Of a DNA stretch of 32,346 bases, positions 7,635 to 15,463 are shown in pieces. The position numbers were made by a program, and so were the translations under genes. Every line of letters starts with the position of its first letter. The first letter of the stretch is position 1. The notes under the pieces were generated by a model. It ran no database searches and was not told the origin of the DNA. It saw only the letters and a list, made by a program, of their open reading frames with translations. This stretch comes from a virus: positions 1-32,346 of IMG/VR virus record IMGVR_UViG_3300023109_001904, one strand, 5' to 3'.

Positions 7635-7643
7635 CTCTTTGAT

Positions 7644-7651
7644 GATAAATA
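7644..7651 (+). promoter_or_regulatory. late-type promoter octamer GATAAATA before the tail-fibre gene
   Basis: GATAAATA lies 35 nt before the ATG at 7687, with GGGAG (7673-7677) as ribosome site. The 16 bases starting here match those at 2886 in 15 positions, extending into ATACGTA, which is downstream of the -10 and would be at the transcript start. Confidence 0.65.
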
Positions 7652-7686
7652 CATACGTAAACTTAAATCATTGGGAGTTATAACAC

Positions 7687-8910
7687 ATGGCATTGCGATT
7701 ACGAAGAGGCACAGATGCACAAAGATTGACACTAGACGGTGTAGCTTTGCCGGTGCCGGCTGAAGGCGAATTAATATATACAACAGATACTAAAAAACTT
7801 TATGTAGGCGATGGTGCTACAACAGGTGGTATTGCTGTTGACGTTGCTAATTCCACTTTAAGTGTTGATGATTTAACTGATGTAGATATTACTACTGTTG
7901 CTCCAACAGACGGACAAAGTCTTGTATGGAACGACAGTGATAGCGAATTCCAACCAGGTGACGCAAATATATCAAACCAATCAATTAATGCATTACAAGA
8001 CGTAGATACAATATCTAACACTCCTACAGTAGGACAAGTATTAAAATATAACGGTGCTGGCTGGGTAAATGGTACAGATGTATCAGGTGGATTAATTGAC
8101 GGTGCTACATACCCTATTAACATCACAGGTGATGTATCTGGTAGCGTATTTGGCGATGATAGTTCACTAATTGTTGACGGTACTGACGGTACTATTACTA
8201 CATCTAGCATTTCGGCGCCACGAAACTTAGATTTAGCTACATTTTCTACAGACGAAGTACGTGCAGCTACGTCGAATATAAGAATATTATCTCAAACAAC
8301 TGGACCTGCTGCAGACAACGGTCCGGCGTTTGCAAGTAACACTTCAAGAGGAACACTTGCTGTTCCAACTGCTGTTGATAACGACGATGCTATATTGTCA
8401 TTATTAGCTACAGGATATACTGGAAGTACTTACCAAACAAAAGGACTTTTTACTTTTAATGTATCTGAAAATACTGTTGGAACAGAAGCATATCCAGGTA
8501 GACTAGATATTAGTCTACTAGATGACAACGGTGCGTATGATGATGCATTTGCCCGATTAGAATCAAATGGTATATTTACAGTAAGAGCAATTCAAACACC
8601 AGGTATATCAACTACAGATAAAACTGGACTACTTGCTAAAGTAAGTGGCGGAATAGGTCTACAAGGTACAATAGTGTACGATACAACACTTGGTTGTTTA
8701 AGTTATTATCATGATACAGATGGCTGGAACAATGTATTAACTGGAAACAAGCCAGTTGAAACTACATCATTCATTAAGCCAGGTGTATATGCAGATGACG
8801 CTGCTAGAGATGCAGCAATTCCTACTCCAACAGCAGGTATGATGGTGTTTAACTCGACAGGTACTAAATTCCAAGGTTACACAGGTAGTGCTTGGGTAGA
8901 CTTAAACTAA
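7687..8910 (+). CDS. tail-fibre-like structural protein
   Basis: A 407-aa protein with typical phage fibre design. The N-terminus has the RRGTDAQR...GELIYTTDTKKLYVGDG motif found in many fibre and tropism-determinant proteins. A long Asp/Thr/Gly/Ser-rich repetitive middle follows (VDDLTDVDITT, ALQDVDTISNTPTVGQVL). The C-terminus is the short module GMMVFNSTGTKFQGYTGSAWVDLN (about 385-407), which recurs at the ends of fibre proteins. It probably forms part of a trimeric fibre or baseplate appendage that contacts the host surface. It has a late-type promoter at 7644 and a strong terminator directly after it. Fibre sequences diverge quickly, so the exact role is uncertain. Confidence 0.8.
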   Translation: MALRLRRGTDAQRLTLDGVALPVPAEGELIYTTDTKKLYVGDGATTGGIAVDVANSTLSVDDLTDVDITTVAPTDGQSLVWNDSDSEFQPGDANISNQSINALQDVDTISNTPTVGQVLKYNGAGWVNGTDVSGGLIDGATYPINITGDVSGSVFGDDSSLIVDGTDGTITTSSISAPRNLDLATFSTDEVRAATSNIRILSQTTGPAADNGPAFASNTSRGTLAVPTAVDNDDAILSLLATGYTGSTYQTKGLFTFNVSENTVGTEAYPGRLDISLLDDNGAYDDAFARLESNGIFTVRAIQTPGISTTDKTGLLAKVSGGIGLQGTIVYDTTLGCLSYYHDTDGWNNVLTGNKPVETTSFIKPGVYADDAARDAAIPTPTAGMMVFNSTGTKFQGYTGSAWVDLN

Positions 8911-8913
8911 TAA

Positions 8914-9519
8914 CTAAACTTTATAATTAAAAAAGTCTACGTCTCGTGCGTGGACTTTTTTTATGGCTGCAATACTTGCACTATTGAAATGTTCTTTAAA
9001 TTCCCAATGATCGTATCCTGTAATGTCAGGTAATGCTAATTCACATCCTAGATATTCTTGTACAGGCTTTAAATCTTCTTCTAGTGTTTCTGCTTTACAT
9101 ATGTAATCAACCCATTCGTTGTTTACATTAATAAAGTCTACTTGATTAGTAAAGCGATTAAACCATCTTGGAAATTCAAAAGGTACATCTGGGTTACAAT
9201 AATCTGCAACCCAATCGTTAATAGGTTTAAGTTCTAAAACTGTCTGCCCGTTCCAGTCTAGCCAATATCCTTCGTCACGTACTTTGCGGTATAAACTAAA
9301 CACTCTTTGCCACGGGTTACGCACTACACTAATAGTTTTAGCATGTGGATAGTGTTCACGTACTGTTCCTAAGTGCGGATGATCTACCATCCAATCTACG
9401 TGTGATAATACATTAAAATTAGGATGCAACCAATCTGCAATAACCTTCTTCATTGCCATGCCAGTTCTAGGAACATGTACATATGCTAGTTCAGGTTTAT
9501 CTATATAGAATGTTCCCAT
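8914..9519 (-). CDS. sulfotransferase-family protein
   Basis: A 201-aa protein with both PAPS-binding signatures of the sulfotransferase fold: the 5'-phosphosulfate loop (VHVPRTG, residues 14-20) and the 3'-phosphate site (VRNPWQRVFSLYR, about 66-78, with R67 and S75). It is short for the family but complete across these elements. It would transfer sulfate from PAPS to a hydroxyl or amine of an unknown acceptor, such as a glycan, lipid or small molecule. It is the last gene of a three-gene - strand unit behind a desaturase, whose stop overlaps its ATG (TAATG). Its 3' end doubles as a terminator hairpin. The acceptor cannot be read from the sequence. Confidence 0.82.
   Translation of the reverse strand: MGTFYIDKPELAYVHVPRTGMAMKKVIADWLHPNFNVLSHVDWMVDHPHLGTVREHYPHAKTISVVRNPWQRVFSLYRKVRDEGYWLDWNGQTVLELKPINDWVADYCNPDVPFEFPRWFNRFTNQVDFINVNNEWVDYICKAETLEEDLKPVQEYLGCELALPDITGYDHWEFKEHFNSASIAAIKKVHARDVDFFNYKV
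8929..8962. terminator. bidirectional terminator between convergent units
   Basis: Six A (8929-8934), the stem GTCTACG (8935-8941) with CGTGGAC (8949-8955, one G-T wobble), a 7-nt loop and seven T (8956-8962). It is symmetric, so it can stop transcription from both sides. It lies inside the last codons of the sulfotransferase gene on the - strand, whose stop is at 8914. Confidence 0.85.
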
Positions 9520-10289
9520 TAATCAACTTTGATTAATTTAATTAATGATCCCATTAAGTCCCATTCCCACCACTTTTCTCCAGTGTGGTAATTTCCAGGC
9601 TTGGCGTGATGATTGTTATGCCAACCTTCACCTAAACTAACAATATTTGCAATCCAACTATTGGAACTACGGTCTTTTGTTTCATGATTTCTATAACCAT
9701 GATAATGTCCAAGTACGTTAACTACACCGATTAAATGTACTGTCATACTTGCAGGAACAACATATGCAAATAACCATAGTACAGGATCTATTAATAGTAA
9801 TACAATAGAAAATGCAAATATAATTTTAAAGTAGTTTTTAAAAATAAACTTATGTGTAGGGCTACGCATTAAATCTTTAATATATTTTACAGGAATATTT
9901 GGCACTTTCCAATCGTATCCTAACCAAACTTTAATTGCTTCTTTAAAACTAAACTTGTCATTAGCGTACGAACTATGCGGGTCGCCTTCTCTATCTGATT
10001 GTGCGTGATGTTGCCTGTGTAACGCTACCCAACTCATTGTTGGGCCAACTGTACTGATGACACTAATATAACTTAGTACGGTTTCTAGCCACGGGTATGT
10101 TTTAAAACTTCTGTGTGTCAATAACCTATGCAGAGTTATAACACTGCTAATAGGTCCGATAATTAACCAAGAAACAGCAGCAATTGCAAATAGATAATAT
10201 TGCTGTGTATATATTGCATATGCAATTGCTGGAATAGTTACTATGTGGTTAAATGCTTGTAACAATCTTACTTTAGTATTTAGATTCAT
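9519..10289 (-). CDS. membrane acyl desaturase (delta-9 type)
   Basis: A 256-aa membrane protein with the three histidine boxes of acyl-CoA/acyl-lipid desaturases: HRLLTHRS (from H54), HRQHH (91-95) and HNNHH (224-228). Hydrophobic segments lie at about residues 12-50, 75-90 and 155-195. The di-iron centre introduces a double bond into a fatty acyl chain, here probably in host membrane lipids. The start at 10289 is chosen over an in-frame ATG 8 codons upstream because GGAGGAAGG directly precedes it and its ATGA overlaps the stop of the upstream gene. The acyl substrate is unknown. Confidence 0.9.
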   Translation of the reverse strand: MNLNTKVRLLQAFNHIVTIPAIAYAIYTQQYYLFAIAAVSWLIIGPISSVITLHRLLTHRSFKTYPWLETVLSYISVISTVGPTMSWVALHRQHHAQSDREGDPHSSYANDKFSFKEAIKVWLGYDWKVPNIPVKYIKDLMRSPTHKFIFKNYFKIIFAFSIVLLLIDPVLWLFAYVVPASMTVHLIGVVNVLGHYHGYRNHETKDRSSNSWIANIVSLGEGWHNNHHAKPGNYHTGEKWWEWDLMGSLIKLIKVD

Positions 10290-10906
10290 TTTCCTTCCTC
10301 CAACTCTTTCCATTCAGAATGAGTGATTGTCTTTGGTGCCCAATTATCGAAGGCTCCTTGTTTTGTCTCTTTCCATACAAAATTTTGCCAACACTTTTGC
10401 ACGTTCCATGGACAAGTCTGTATATATCCATTTGTTCCTAATGCCCATGCACCTTCACTGGCAATGTCCATGTGCTTACACCATACTTTCCAAAATCCTC
10501 TGTTAGGTCTTGCAGGACGATTTTGCATCGTAATTAAATAGACTTCATATGTATTTACTTCTTCTAGTGCATCTATTAGTTTACAAGTACAACGGAATCC
10601 GTCCGTCATGTCAGTGGCAGTCATTCTAAAGTCTGGAAATGTATATAACCTATTAATCTGTTTGGCAACATTAGGAGGATATCTACTGTCGTTAAACACA
10701 CCTCCCATTACCATAGGTTTACCGGTACTAGTCTGGTAAAGCACACCGTATCCCGAGTGTTCTTCTATCTTTAAATTTTCTTTAGTATAATTGTTACGAA
10801 GCCAATTATCTTCCTCTAAGCATATGTCTCTTACCTTTTCAAACTCAGGTGTAGATTCGTAATAAATTATAACGTGTGTGTTTTCTAAGTCGTATCTATA
10901 AGCCAT
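10286..10906 (-). CDS. hypothetical protein, possibly GNAT-like, 206 aa
   Basis: First gene of the desaturase/sulfotransferase unit. The segment MVMGGVFNDSRYPPNVAKQINRLYTFPDFR is followed by a beta-alpha pattern (TYEVYLITMQNRPARPNRGFWKVW) that loosely recalls GNAT acyltransferases. I do not see a clear acetyl-CoA loop, so this is only a fold guess. There are many Trp and Cys residues in the second half. It is coupled to the desaturase by an ATGA overlap and diverges from the operon starting at 10945. Confidence 0.7.
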   Translation of the reverse strand: MAYRYDLENTHVIIYYESTPEFEKVRDICLEEDNWLRNNYTKENLKIEEHSGYGVLYQTSTGKPMVMGGVFNDSRYPPNVAKQINRLYTFPDFRMTATDMTDGFRCTCKLIDALEEVNTYEVYLITMQNRPARPNRGFWKVWCKHMDIASEGAWALGTNGYIQTCPWNVQKCWQNFVWKETKQGAFDNWAPKTITHSEWKELEEGK

Positions 10907-10944
10907 TATAACGTATTTACTTAAATATATTTAAGGAGTAGTTA
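10907..10944. promoter_or_regulatory. divergent promoter region with a 14-bp palindrome
   Basis: This 38-bp gap separates two divergent units. It holds the perfect palindrome TTAAATATATTTAA (10921-10934). On the + strand, AAGGAG (10933-10938) is the ribosome site for the gene at 10945. On the - strand, AGTAAATA (10922 back to 10915) is a weak late-type match 7 nt before the ATG at 10906. The palindrome may reflect two overlapping divergent late-type elements or an operator. Confidence 0.45.
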
Positions 10945-11550
10945 ATGTTGAACAATATTGTAACACAGTTAAATTTTAAATTAAACATTGACGAACTACG
11001 ACAGTACTATACTAAATTAGATACAGACTACCAACATTTAGACTGGAGTTGGGAGAAGTGCGGTAATGACATTGTTAAACAATGGCGAGATGCTGCTTAT
11101 AAAGATCCTGCTAACTTACTAACACACGGATGGGCTATACAGAGTAATTTAAAAGATATTACATTACCGTGTCCGCCTTGGAATATCAGCACACACGAAA
11201 CTGTGGAATATCGAAATACAGAATTAGCATTTGGTATAATTAGCCGCTTGCAAGATAAGATACCGTTTGGATATCGTTGGAGTGTAAGCGTACAACCATC
11301 AGGTGGTAAAGTTAGTGTACACACTGATGCAAATGACGAATATACCGTGTGGTTACCTATTCACACTAGTGGGTCTGCAATAACATTTGACAAAGAATAC
11401 GAACTAGTTGCAGACGGTAGTGCTTACTTACTAGATACTACACAACCACATCATACATTTAATTCTAGTAATGAAGACAGAGTTACTATTATTTTTAGAT
11501 TAAAACAAGATAATCTCAAAGAGTTATTATCTTTGGAAGGCACTATATGA
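10945..11550 (+). CDS. 2OG-Fe(II) oxygenase-like, aspartyl/asparaginyl hydroxylase type
   Basis: The 201-aa product has the cupin-like metal triad of the aspartyl/asparaginyl beta-hydroxylase family: H126-x-D128 (SVHTDAN), H170 (or H169) in LLDTTQPHHTFNSS, and R179 for 2-oxoglutarate in EDRVTIIFRL. Such enzymes hydroxylate an unactivated C-H bond using O2 and 2-oxoglutarate. It heads a five-gene + strand operon with another 2OG-like protein, a kinase-like protein, a radical-SAM enzyme and a third 2OG-like protein, joined by short overlaps. AAGGAG is 6 nt before the ATG. The substrate is unknown. Confidence 0.78.
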   Translation: MLNNIVTQLNFKLNIDELRQYYTKLDTDYQHLDWSWEKCGNDIVKQWRDAAYKDPANLLTHGWAIQSNLKDITLPCPPWNISTHETVEYRNTELAFGIISRLQDKIPFGYRWSVSVQPSGGKVSVHTDANDEYTVWLPIHTSGSAITFDKEYELVADGSAYLLDTTQPHHTFNSSNEDRVTIIFRLKQDNLKELLSLEGTI

Positions 11551-12191
11551 AACATCTAGCATACTTGCCTATAGACATTGATGTAGAATGGCCCGACGAA
11601 GAATTAATACTAAAATGGTTTGAGGATCATAAATTATTAGACGACGACTATTGGGAGTTAACATCTAATCGCCATGCATGGGCAATGACTTCAACTTGTA
11701 AGGAACCTAAAGACTGGCGTAGATTTGATAAAGAAATGTGGGACAATCGCAGAACTGATGGAGTAAACGAAGGAGTATTTTTTCATCCTAGTTTTGAAGA
11801 AACATTTCCTAGTCTTGCAAACTGTATTAGACAGTTACCATTTAAACAATTAACCGTAAGCGGTATGCTTTATCAACTAGGTCCTATTCCAAATCATCAA
11901 GATGCACATGACCCTCATAATCCCTTAGAGCCTAGACGTTATACAATTTACTTAACAGATCCAAAACATAATACGTTTTATTTTAGTAAAGAAGAAGACG
12001 GAGAAAGGTACTATCCAAATATTCATAGTCCTTGTTTTGCATTTAATAATAACAATGTATGGCATGGGGCATCAGAAACACATAGACCAAAAATAATCTT
12101 AACTACCGCTGGTATTATAGATAATGAAAAACACGCTGCATTAATTAATCGCAGTTTAGAAAAATACAAAAACAAGGCATTATATATATGA
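11547..12191 (+). CDS. 2OG-Fe(II) oxygenase-like protein
   Basis: The 214-aa product has a double-stranded beta-helix metal pattern: H117-x-D119 (PNHQDAHD), H173 in NNNNVWHGASETHR, and a basic residue (R180 or K182) for 2-oxoglutarate. The first half is helical and Trp-rich and would form the family-specific substrate cap. The ATG overlaps the previous stop by 4 nt and its own stop overlaps the next ATG, so it is part of a tightly coupled operon. It is not closely similar to the neighbouring oxygenase outside the motif. Confidence 0.7.
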   Translation: MKHLAYLPIDIDVEWPDEELILKWFEDHKLLDDDYWELTSNRHAWAMTSTCKEPKDWRRFDKEMWDNRRTDGVNEGVFFHPSFEETFPSLANCIRQLPFKQLTVSGMLYQLGPIPNHQDAHDPHNPLEPRRYTIYLTDPKHNTFYFSKEEDGERYYPNIHSPCFAFNNNNVWHGASETHRPKIILTTAGIIDNEKHAALINRSLEKYKNKALYI

Positions 12192-12895
12192 ACTACAATT
12201 ACTATTGGAACGATATTCCAGGAGAAGGAAAGTGTCGCAACAATTTAATTTACACAAGTCTTATGAGCGAAGACACTCAGATATTTTGTCAATGGTTTTA
12301 CAATGATAAAGTTTATCATAAAGGACAAAACGAAGTAGTTGACACTAACCTAATGCAAGAAAAATTTGACAGAGAAGTCGAATACTCGTTGCTTATGGAA
12401 AAACACTATCCGCAACACGTTCCTGTAATTAAAGATATTAACACAGAAACCCGTAAACTTTATTTAGAAGTTGACGGAATTGACTTTTGGAATCGTGCTA
12501 ACTGTAGTGTTGAAAACTACGATAGTGTACTACCTGACTGGCGCGAACAGATGATTGAAATATTACAAGCATATAAAGACTTAGGATTATACAAGTATAG
12601 TTTACATCCTAGCAGTTACTTCATAATAGACGGAAAGTTAAAGAGTTTCAATCATTTTTTCTGTTATCATGAAAATGAAGGTCCAATTAAGATTTCAGAT
12701 CATGCTAGTCATATATACAGTACAAGACAAGACATAATGCGTACACAAATAGAGACTATGGGCATAAGTTGGGATAACCCAGAGCCGCTAAATACGTTAC
12801 AACATTTATGTTTTGAAAGTTTTAGAAAAAACTACACTGACGATTTTATAGATGCAGCAAAACAAATATACAATAAAGGAACTAATAATTGTTAG
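12188..12895 (+). CDS. kinase-fold-like protein with degenerate active site
   Basis: A 235-aa protein that looks like a reduced protein-kinase/phosphotransferase fold. A helix with a conserved-looking Glu (REVEYSLLMEKH, about 62-73) is followed by a strand-hinge region (KLYLEVDGIDFW). Then comes a catalytic-loop-like segment, LHPSSYFIIDGKLKSFNHFF (139-158). In active members this reads HxxN...xxDF; here Ser (S143) stands for the Mg-binding Asn and Asn (N155) for the metal-binding Asp. It may therefore be a pseudokinase or a very divergent kinase. It sits between a 2OG-like gene and a radical-SAM gene. Confidence 0.6.
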   Translation: MNYNYYWNDIPGEGKCRNNLIYTSLMSEDTQIFCQWFYNDKVYHKGQNEVVDTNLMQEKFDREVEYSLLMEKHYPQHVPVIKDINTETRKLYLEVDGIDFWNRANCSVENYDSVLPDWREQMIEILQAYKDLGLYKYSLHPSSYFIIDGKLKSFNHFFCYHENEGPIKISDHASHIYSTRQDIMRTQIETMGISWDNPEPLNTLQHLCFESFRKNYTDDFIDAAKQIYNKGTNNC

Positions 12896-14106
12896 ATCGA
12901 ATTAAAATAATTGGTATAAATCAATTTACGCAGAAAGCAATTGATACTATACGTTCTGCAATAATAGAAGTAGGAGGTACTGAATTATTGCCTACTGTTA
13001 GTCTATGTCATCACTGTCATTACCACGTTCCTGCATTGCGGTATCATAAAGACAACCAAGTATTCATAGCTAAACATTGTGAAACACACGGTACAAGTCA
13101 CCATATGATCGAAAGTGATTACGAATTTTATCGTAATATATACTATACACAAGATAATCCTCAATATAACTTTAATGGTGGAGTACTAATAGAAGTAACT
13201 GATAGATGTAATTTAGCATGTCCACATTGTTATCACGAACCTGATAATGCACTTACAGACCAATCAGCTAAAAAAATTATTGAACAAATTAAAACATGGC
13301 CACTCGGCAACGATGCTATACATCGTGTCATCCTTAGTGGAGCAGAGCCAACATTACGAAAAGACTTTAATAGTCTTGTTGAACAAATTAATGCTTTAGA
13401 TCCTAGCATTACTGTATCTGTAATGACTAACGGTATTCGGTTTTCAGATAGAAACTATGTAAAGTCGGCAATTGCAAGCGGATTAAGTAGTGTTAACATA
13501 GGATTGAATCATCCAAGTTATAATGATCACAAAGTAATTAGAAGAAAACAACTTGAAGCTATTAACAATGCACATGCAGAAGGCTTAGATATAAGTTATA
13601 TCAGTTATACTATGATGACTCTACAAGAAGTTGATTTTATAATGAACGAAATATGTAGCAACGAATGGCGAAGTAAAAACTTTAGGATTCGTTACGGAGC
13701 AGATATCGGTCGCAATCCTGGGCAAATTCGTATATTTGTAAGTGATGTATATAAAGCAATCGAACAATGGTGCAAAGATAACAATAAATCATTTGAAAGA
13801 ATTATAGAAGCTGACAACAACATATATCATGTTATGGCCAGAGTAGACGGCAAAGACATAAGAATTATTCAATGGTGTGACGAAACAGACATTGACATGG
13901 AAGAACTTCGTTCTGGACCGTGGTGCGATTTTGTACCGGGCGGTATAACAAATTTCTTGCATCAAATTATTAGAAGAGATGCTTGGAAAAATAAAGGCAA
14001 TACCCTGCCTGATAAGCCAATTGAACGATATATGTTTACTAGAAATCCAACTAAAGAACCATTAGATTTACTAACATTGCACAATGAAGAGACACCAAAT
14101 GATTAA
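12889..14106 (+). CDS. radical-SAM enzyme with N-terminal zinc-type domain (Tes/MJ0619-like)
   Basis: A 405-aa enzyme. The N-terminal domain has C40-x-x-C43 and C64-x-x-H67 (KHCETHG), the layout seen ahead of the radical-SAM core in the MJ0619/tetraether-synthase group. The core has CxxxCxxC at C107, C111 and C114 (DRCNLACPHC), followed by a variant GGEP motif (SGAEPTL, about residue 146). The enzyme group joins or alkylates unactivated carbon; the substrate here is unknown. TTG at 12889 is taken as start because AAGGA (12876-12880) lies 8 nt upstream and no ATG occurs before the zinc-type domain. It overlaps the previous gene by 7 bp. Confidence 0.82.
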   Translation: MLDRIKIIGINQFTQKAIDTIRSAIIEVGGTELLPTVSLCHHCHYHVPALRYHKDNQVFIAKHCETHGTSHHMIESDYEFYRNIYYTQDNPQYNFNGGVLIEVTDRCNLACPHCYHEPDNALTDQSAKKIIEQIKTWPLGNDAIHRVILSGAEPTLRKDFNSLVEQINALDPSITVSVMTNGIRFSDRNYVKSAIASGLSSVNIGLNHPSYNDHKVIRRKQLEAINNAHAEGLDISYISYTMMTLQEVDFIMNEICSNEWRSKNFRIRYGADIGRNPGQIRIFVSDVYKAIEQWCKDNNKSFERIIEADNNIYHVMARVDGKDIRIIQWCDETDIDMEELRSGPWCDFVPGGITNFLHQIIRRDAWKNKGNTLPDKPIERYMFTRNPTKEPLDLLTLHNEETPND

Positions 14107-14908
14107 AGGTATTAATAATCAACCATACTTAGATATGGAACAGCACGTAGACATGGAAACGTTTGAACAATTGCAACCAGAAATTATGCGAGGATTTGCT
14201 GAAGCAAGATGGTTTGCAAAAGAAGGTACTTGGATGAAACCAGGCTTTGAATTTAAAGACATGAGTTACACACTTAATTGGAAACCTATATACGCTGCAA
14301 TGGAAGAATTTGAAGCATTGCCCGACGGCGATCCTATTAAAGTAGAGGGTATGAAAATATGGCCTACAGACTTTAAAGACTATAAACAACGTAATGTAAT
14401 TACACGTTATCTTAAAATGGCAATGGAAGCATACGACCCTTACATCTATTACTTCTTACACGAAGAAGGTGAATGGGATGATCGTCCTGAAGAGAAAAAA
14501 CAAACAGAAGAGTCAAAGTTCTTTCCTAATACAATGAAATGGTTACAAGGATTTAAGGACAACGAAATATTTGAATCCTTTGGACGAGTAATGTTCTTCC
14601 ACTGTGAAGCAGATGGACTACCGTTTGAACATAGAGACTTAGGCGCACACAACGGCACTTGGCCTAAAGACAAGTATGAACCGCACAACAACGAATTTAT
14701 ACACATACGTCCAGATACACGTAACCAGTTTTATATATGGGATCCTGACAAAAAGATGAAACACGGCATTAACACTCGTGCGGCTTTTTGGAATGATCAA
14801 GATTGGCATGGCGGTAATCGTGTTATGTGTCCTACATACGGTATGCGTATTGACGGGAAGTTTACTGAAGCATTTAGGGAAAAATTAAAACTAAGTGGAA
14901 CTTACTAA
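14084..14908 (+). CDS. 2OG-Fe(II) oxygenase-like protein
   Basis: The 274-aa product has the metal pattern H183-x-D185 (FEHRDLG), H242 (WNDQDWHGG) and R255 (TYGMRIDG), with the usual beta-rich spacing between them. The N-terminal 120 residues are helical and acidic. It ends the operon that starts at 10945 and overlaps the radical-SAM gene by 23 bp. An alternative ATG at 14099 would shorten it by five residues. Its last 18 bp overlap the end of the convergent oxygenase gene. A paired action with the upstream radical-SAM enzyme is plausible from context only. Confidence 0.7.
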   Translation: MKRHQMIKGINNQPYLDMEQHVDMETFEQLQPEIMRGFAEARWFAKEGTWMKPGFEFKDMSYTLNWKPIYAAMEEFEALPDGDPIKVEGMKIWPTDFKDYKQRNVITRYLKMAMEAYDPYIYYFLHEEGEWDDRPEEKKQTEESKFFPNTMKWLQGFKDNEIFESFGRVMFFHCEADGLPFEHRDLGAHNGTWPKDKYEPHNNEFIHIRPDTRNQFYIWDPDKKMKHGINTRAAFWNDQDWHGGNRVMCPTYGMRIDGKFTEAFREKLKLSGTY

Positions 14909-15463
14909 GGCTGTAAAAGTTAAAAGAAACTTAGTTTCAAGTCCTGCATTGAATCCGGCGTGCCAGCTATCTAACTTAGAATATTTGTATATCGCACCTT
15001 GCGGTTCCATATAGAAACATTCGTCTTCAACCATAAACGCTTGACCAGGTTTTGGTTTGTCTATAAAACAAATGCACCTTACTAAATCGTTAGGATCGTA
15101 ATCTTGTACTACGCCCGCATCTTCATCTAAACTAGGGATATCCCAGTGCCAAGGTGCGCACTTTCCTTGACGTATTTCACTGATAAAACTTTGTAATACT
15201 TTGCCGCCAATTGTATCATTTATTGTTGTATGAATATCATCACTGTATTGATGCCCTGGTTTATAATGAAAAAATTCTACACTATCGCCATCAGTGTAAC
15301 CACTCTTGTCTGCTAGTTGTTTTTGTTCTAAATGATGTTGATAAAATTTATGTGTGGGATCAAGATCTCTATTACCAGTAAACGGTGTCACAGTATGTTG
15401 CATACATTCATTAATTAATGAATCACATATATCTGTAGGTATTTTTCCTAAATAATGTTTCAT
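14891..15463 (-). CDS. 2OG-Fe(II) oxygenase-like protein
   Basis: The 190-aa product has H106-x-D108 (APWHWDIP) and H168 (LDSWHAGFN), with K178 in the place of the usual Arg that holds 2-oxoglutarate. The segment FIDKPKPGQAFMVEDECF between them matches the beta-helix core of this superfamily. It is the second gene of a two-gene - strand unit, and its ATG overlaps the stop of the hydroxylase-like gene upstream. Substrate unknown. A Lys in place of Arg occurs in some members, so activity is not excluded. Confidence 0.7.
   Translation of the reverse strand: MKHYLGKIPTDICDSLINECMQHTVTPFTGNRDLDPTHKFYQHHLEQKQLADKSGYTDGDSVEFFHYKPGHQYSDDIHTTINDTIGGKVLQSFISEIRQGKCAPWHWDIPSLDEDAGVVQDYDPNDLVRCICFIDKPKPGQAFMVEDECFYMEPQGAIYKYSKLDSWHAGFNAGLETKFLLTFTALVSST

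Noticed and set aside
7277-7783. 168-codon - strand ORF across the gene at 7317 and the start of the fibre gene
   Set aside because: Product is a Ser/Leu/Phe-rich shadow sequence, it covers a promoter and ribosome site on the other strand, and two convincing + strand genes explain the region.
7800-8210. 136-codon - strand ORF inside the fibre gene
   Set aside because: Pro/Ser/Thr-rich antisense shadow of the Asp/Thr/Gly repeats of the fibre protein; no ribosome site.
10290-10313. Eight-codon N-terminal extension of the desaturase (ATG at 10313)
   Set aside because: The extension codes through the GGAGGAAGG ribosome site; ATG at 10289 has ideal spacing and an ATGA junction.
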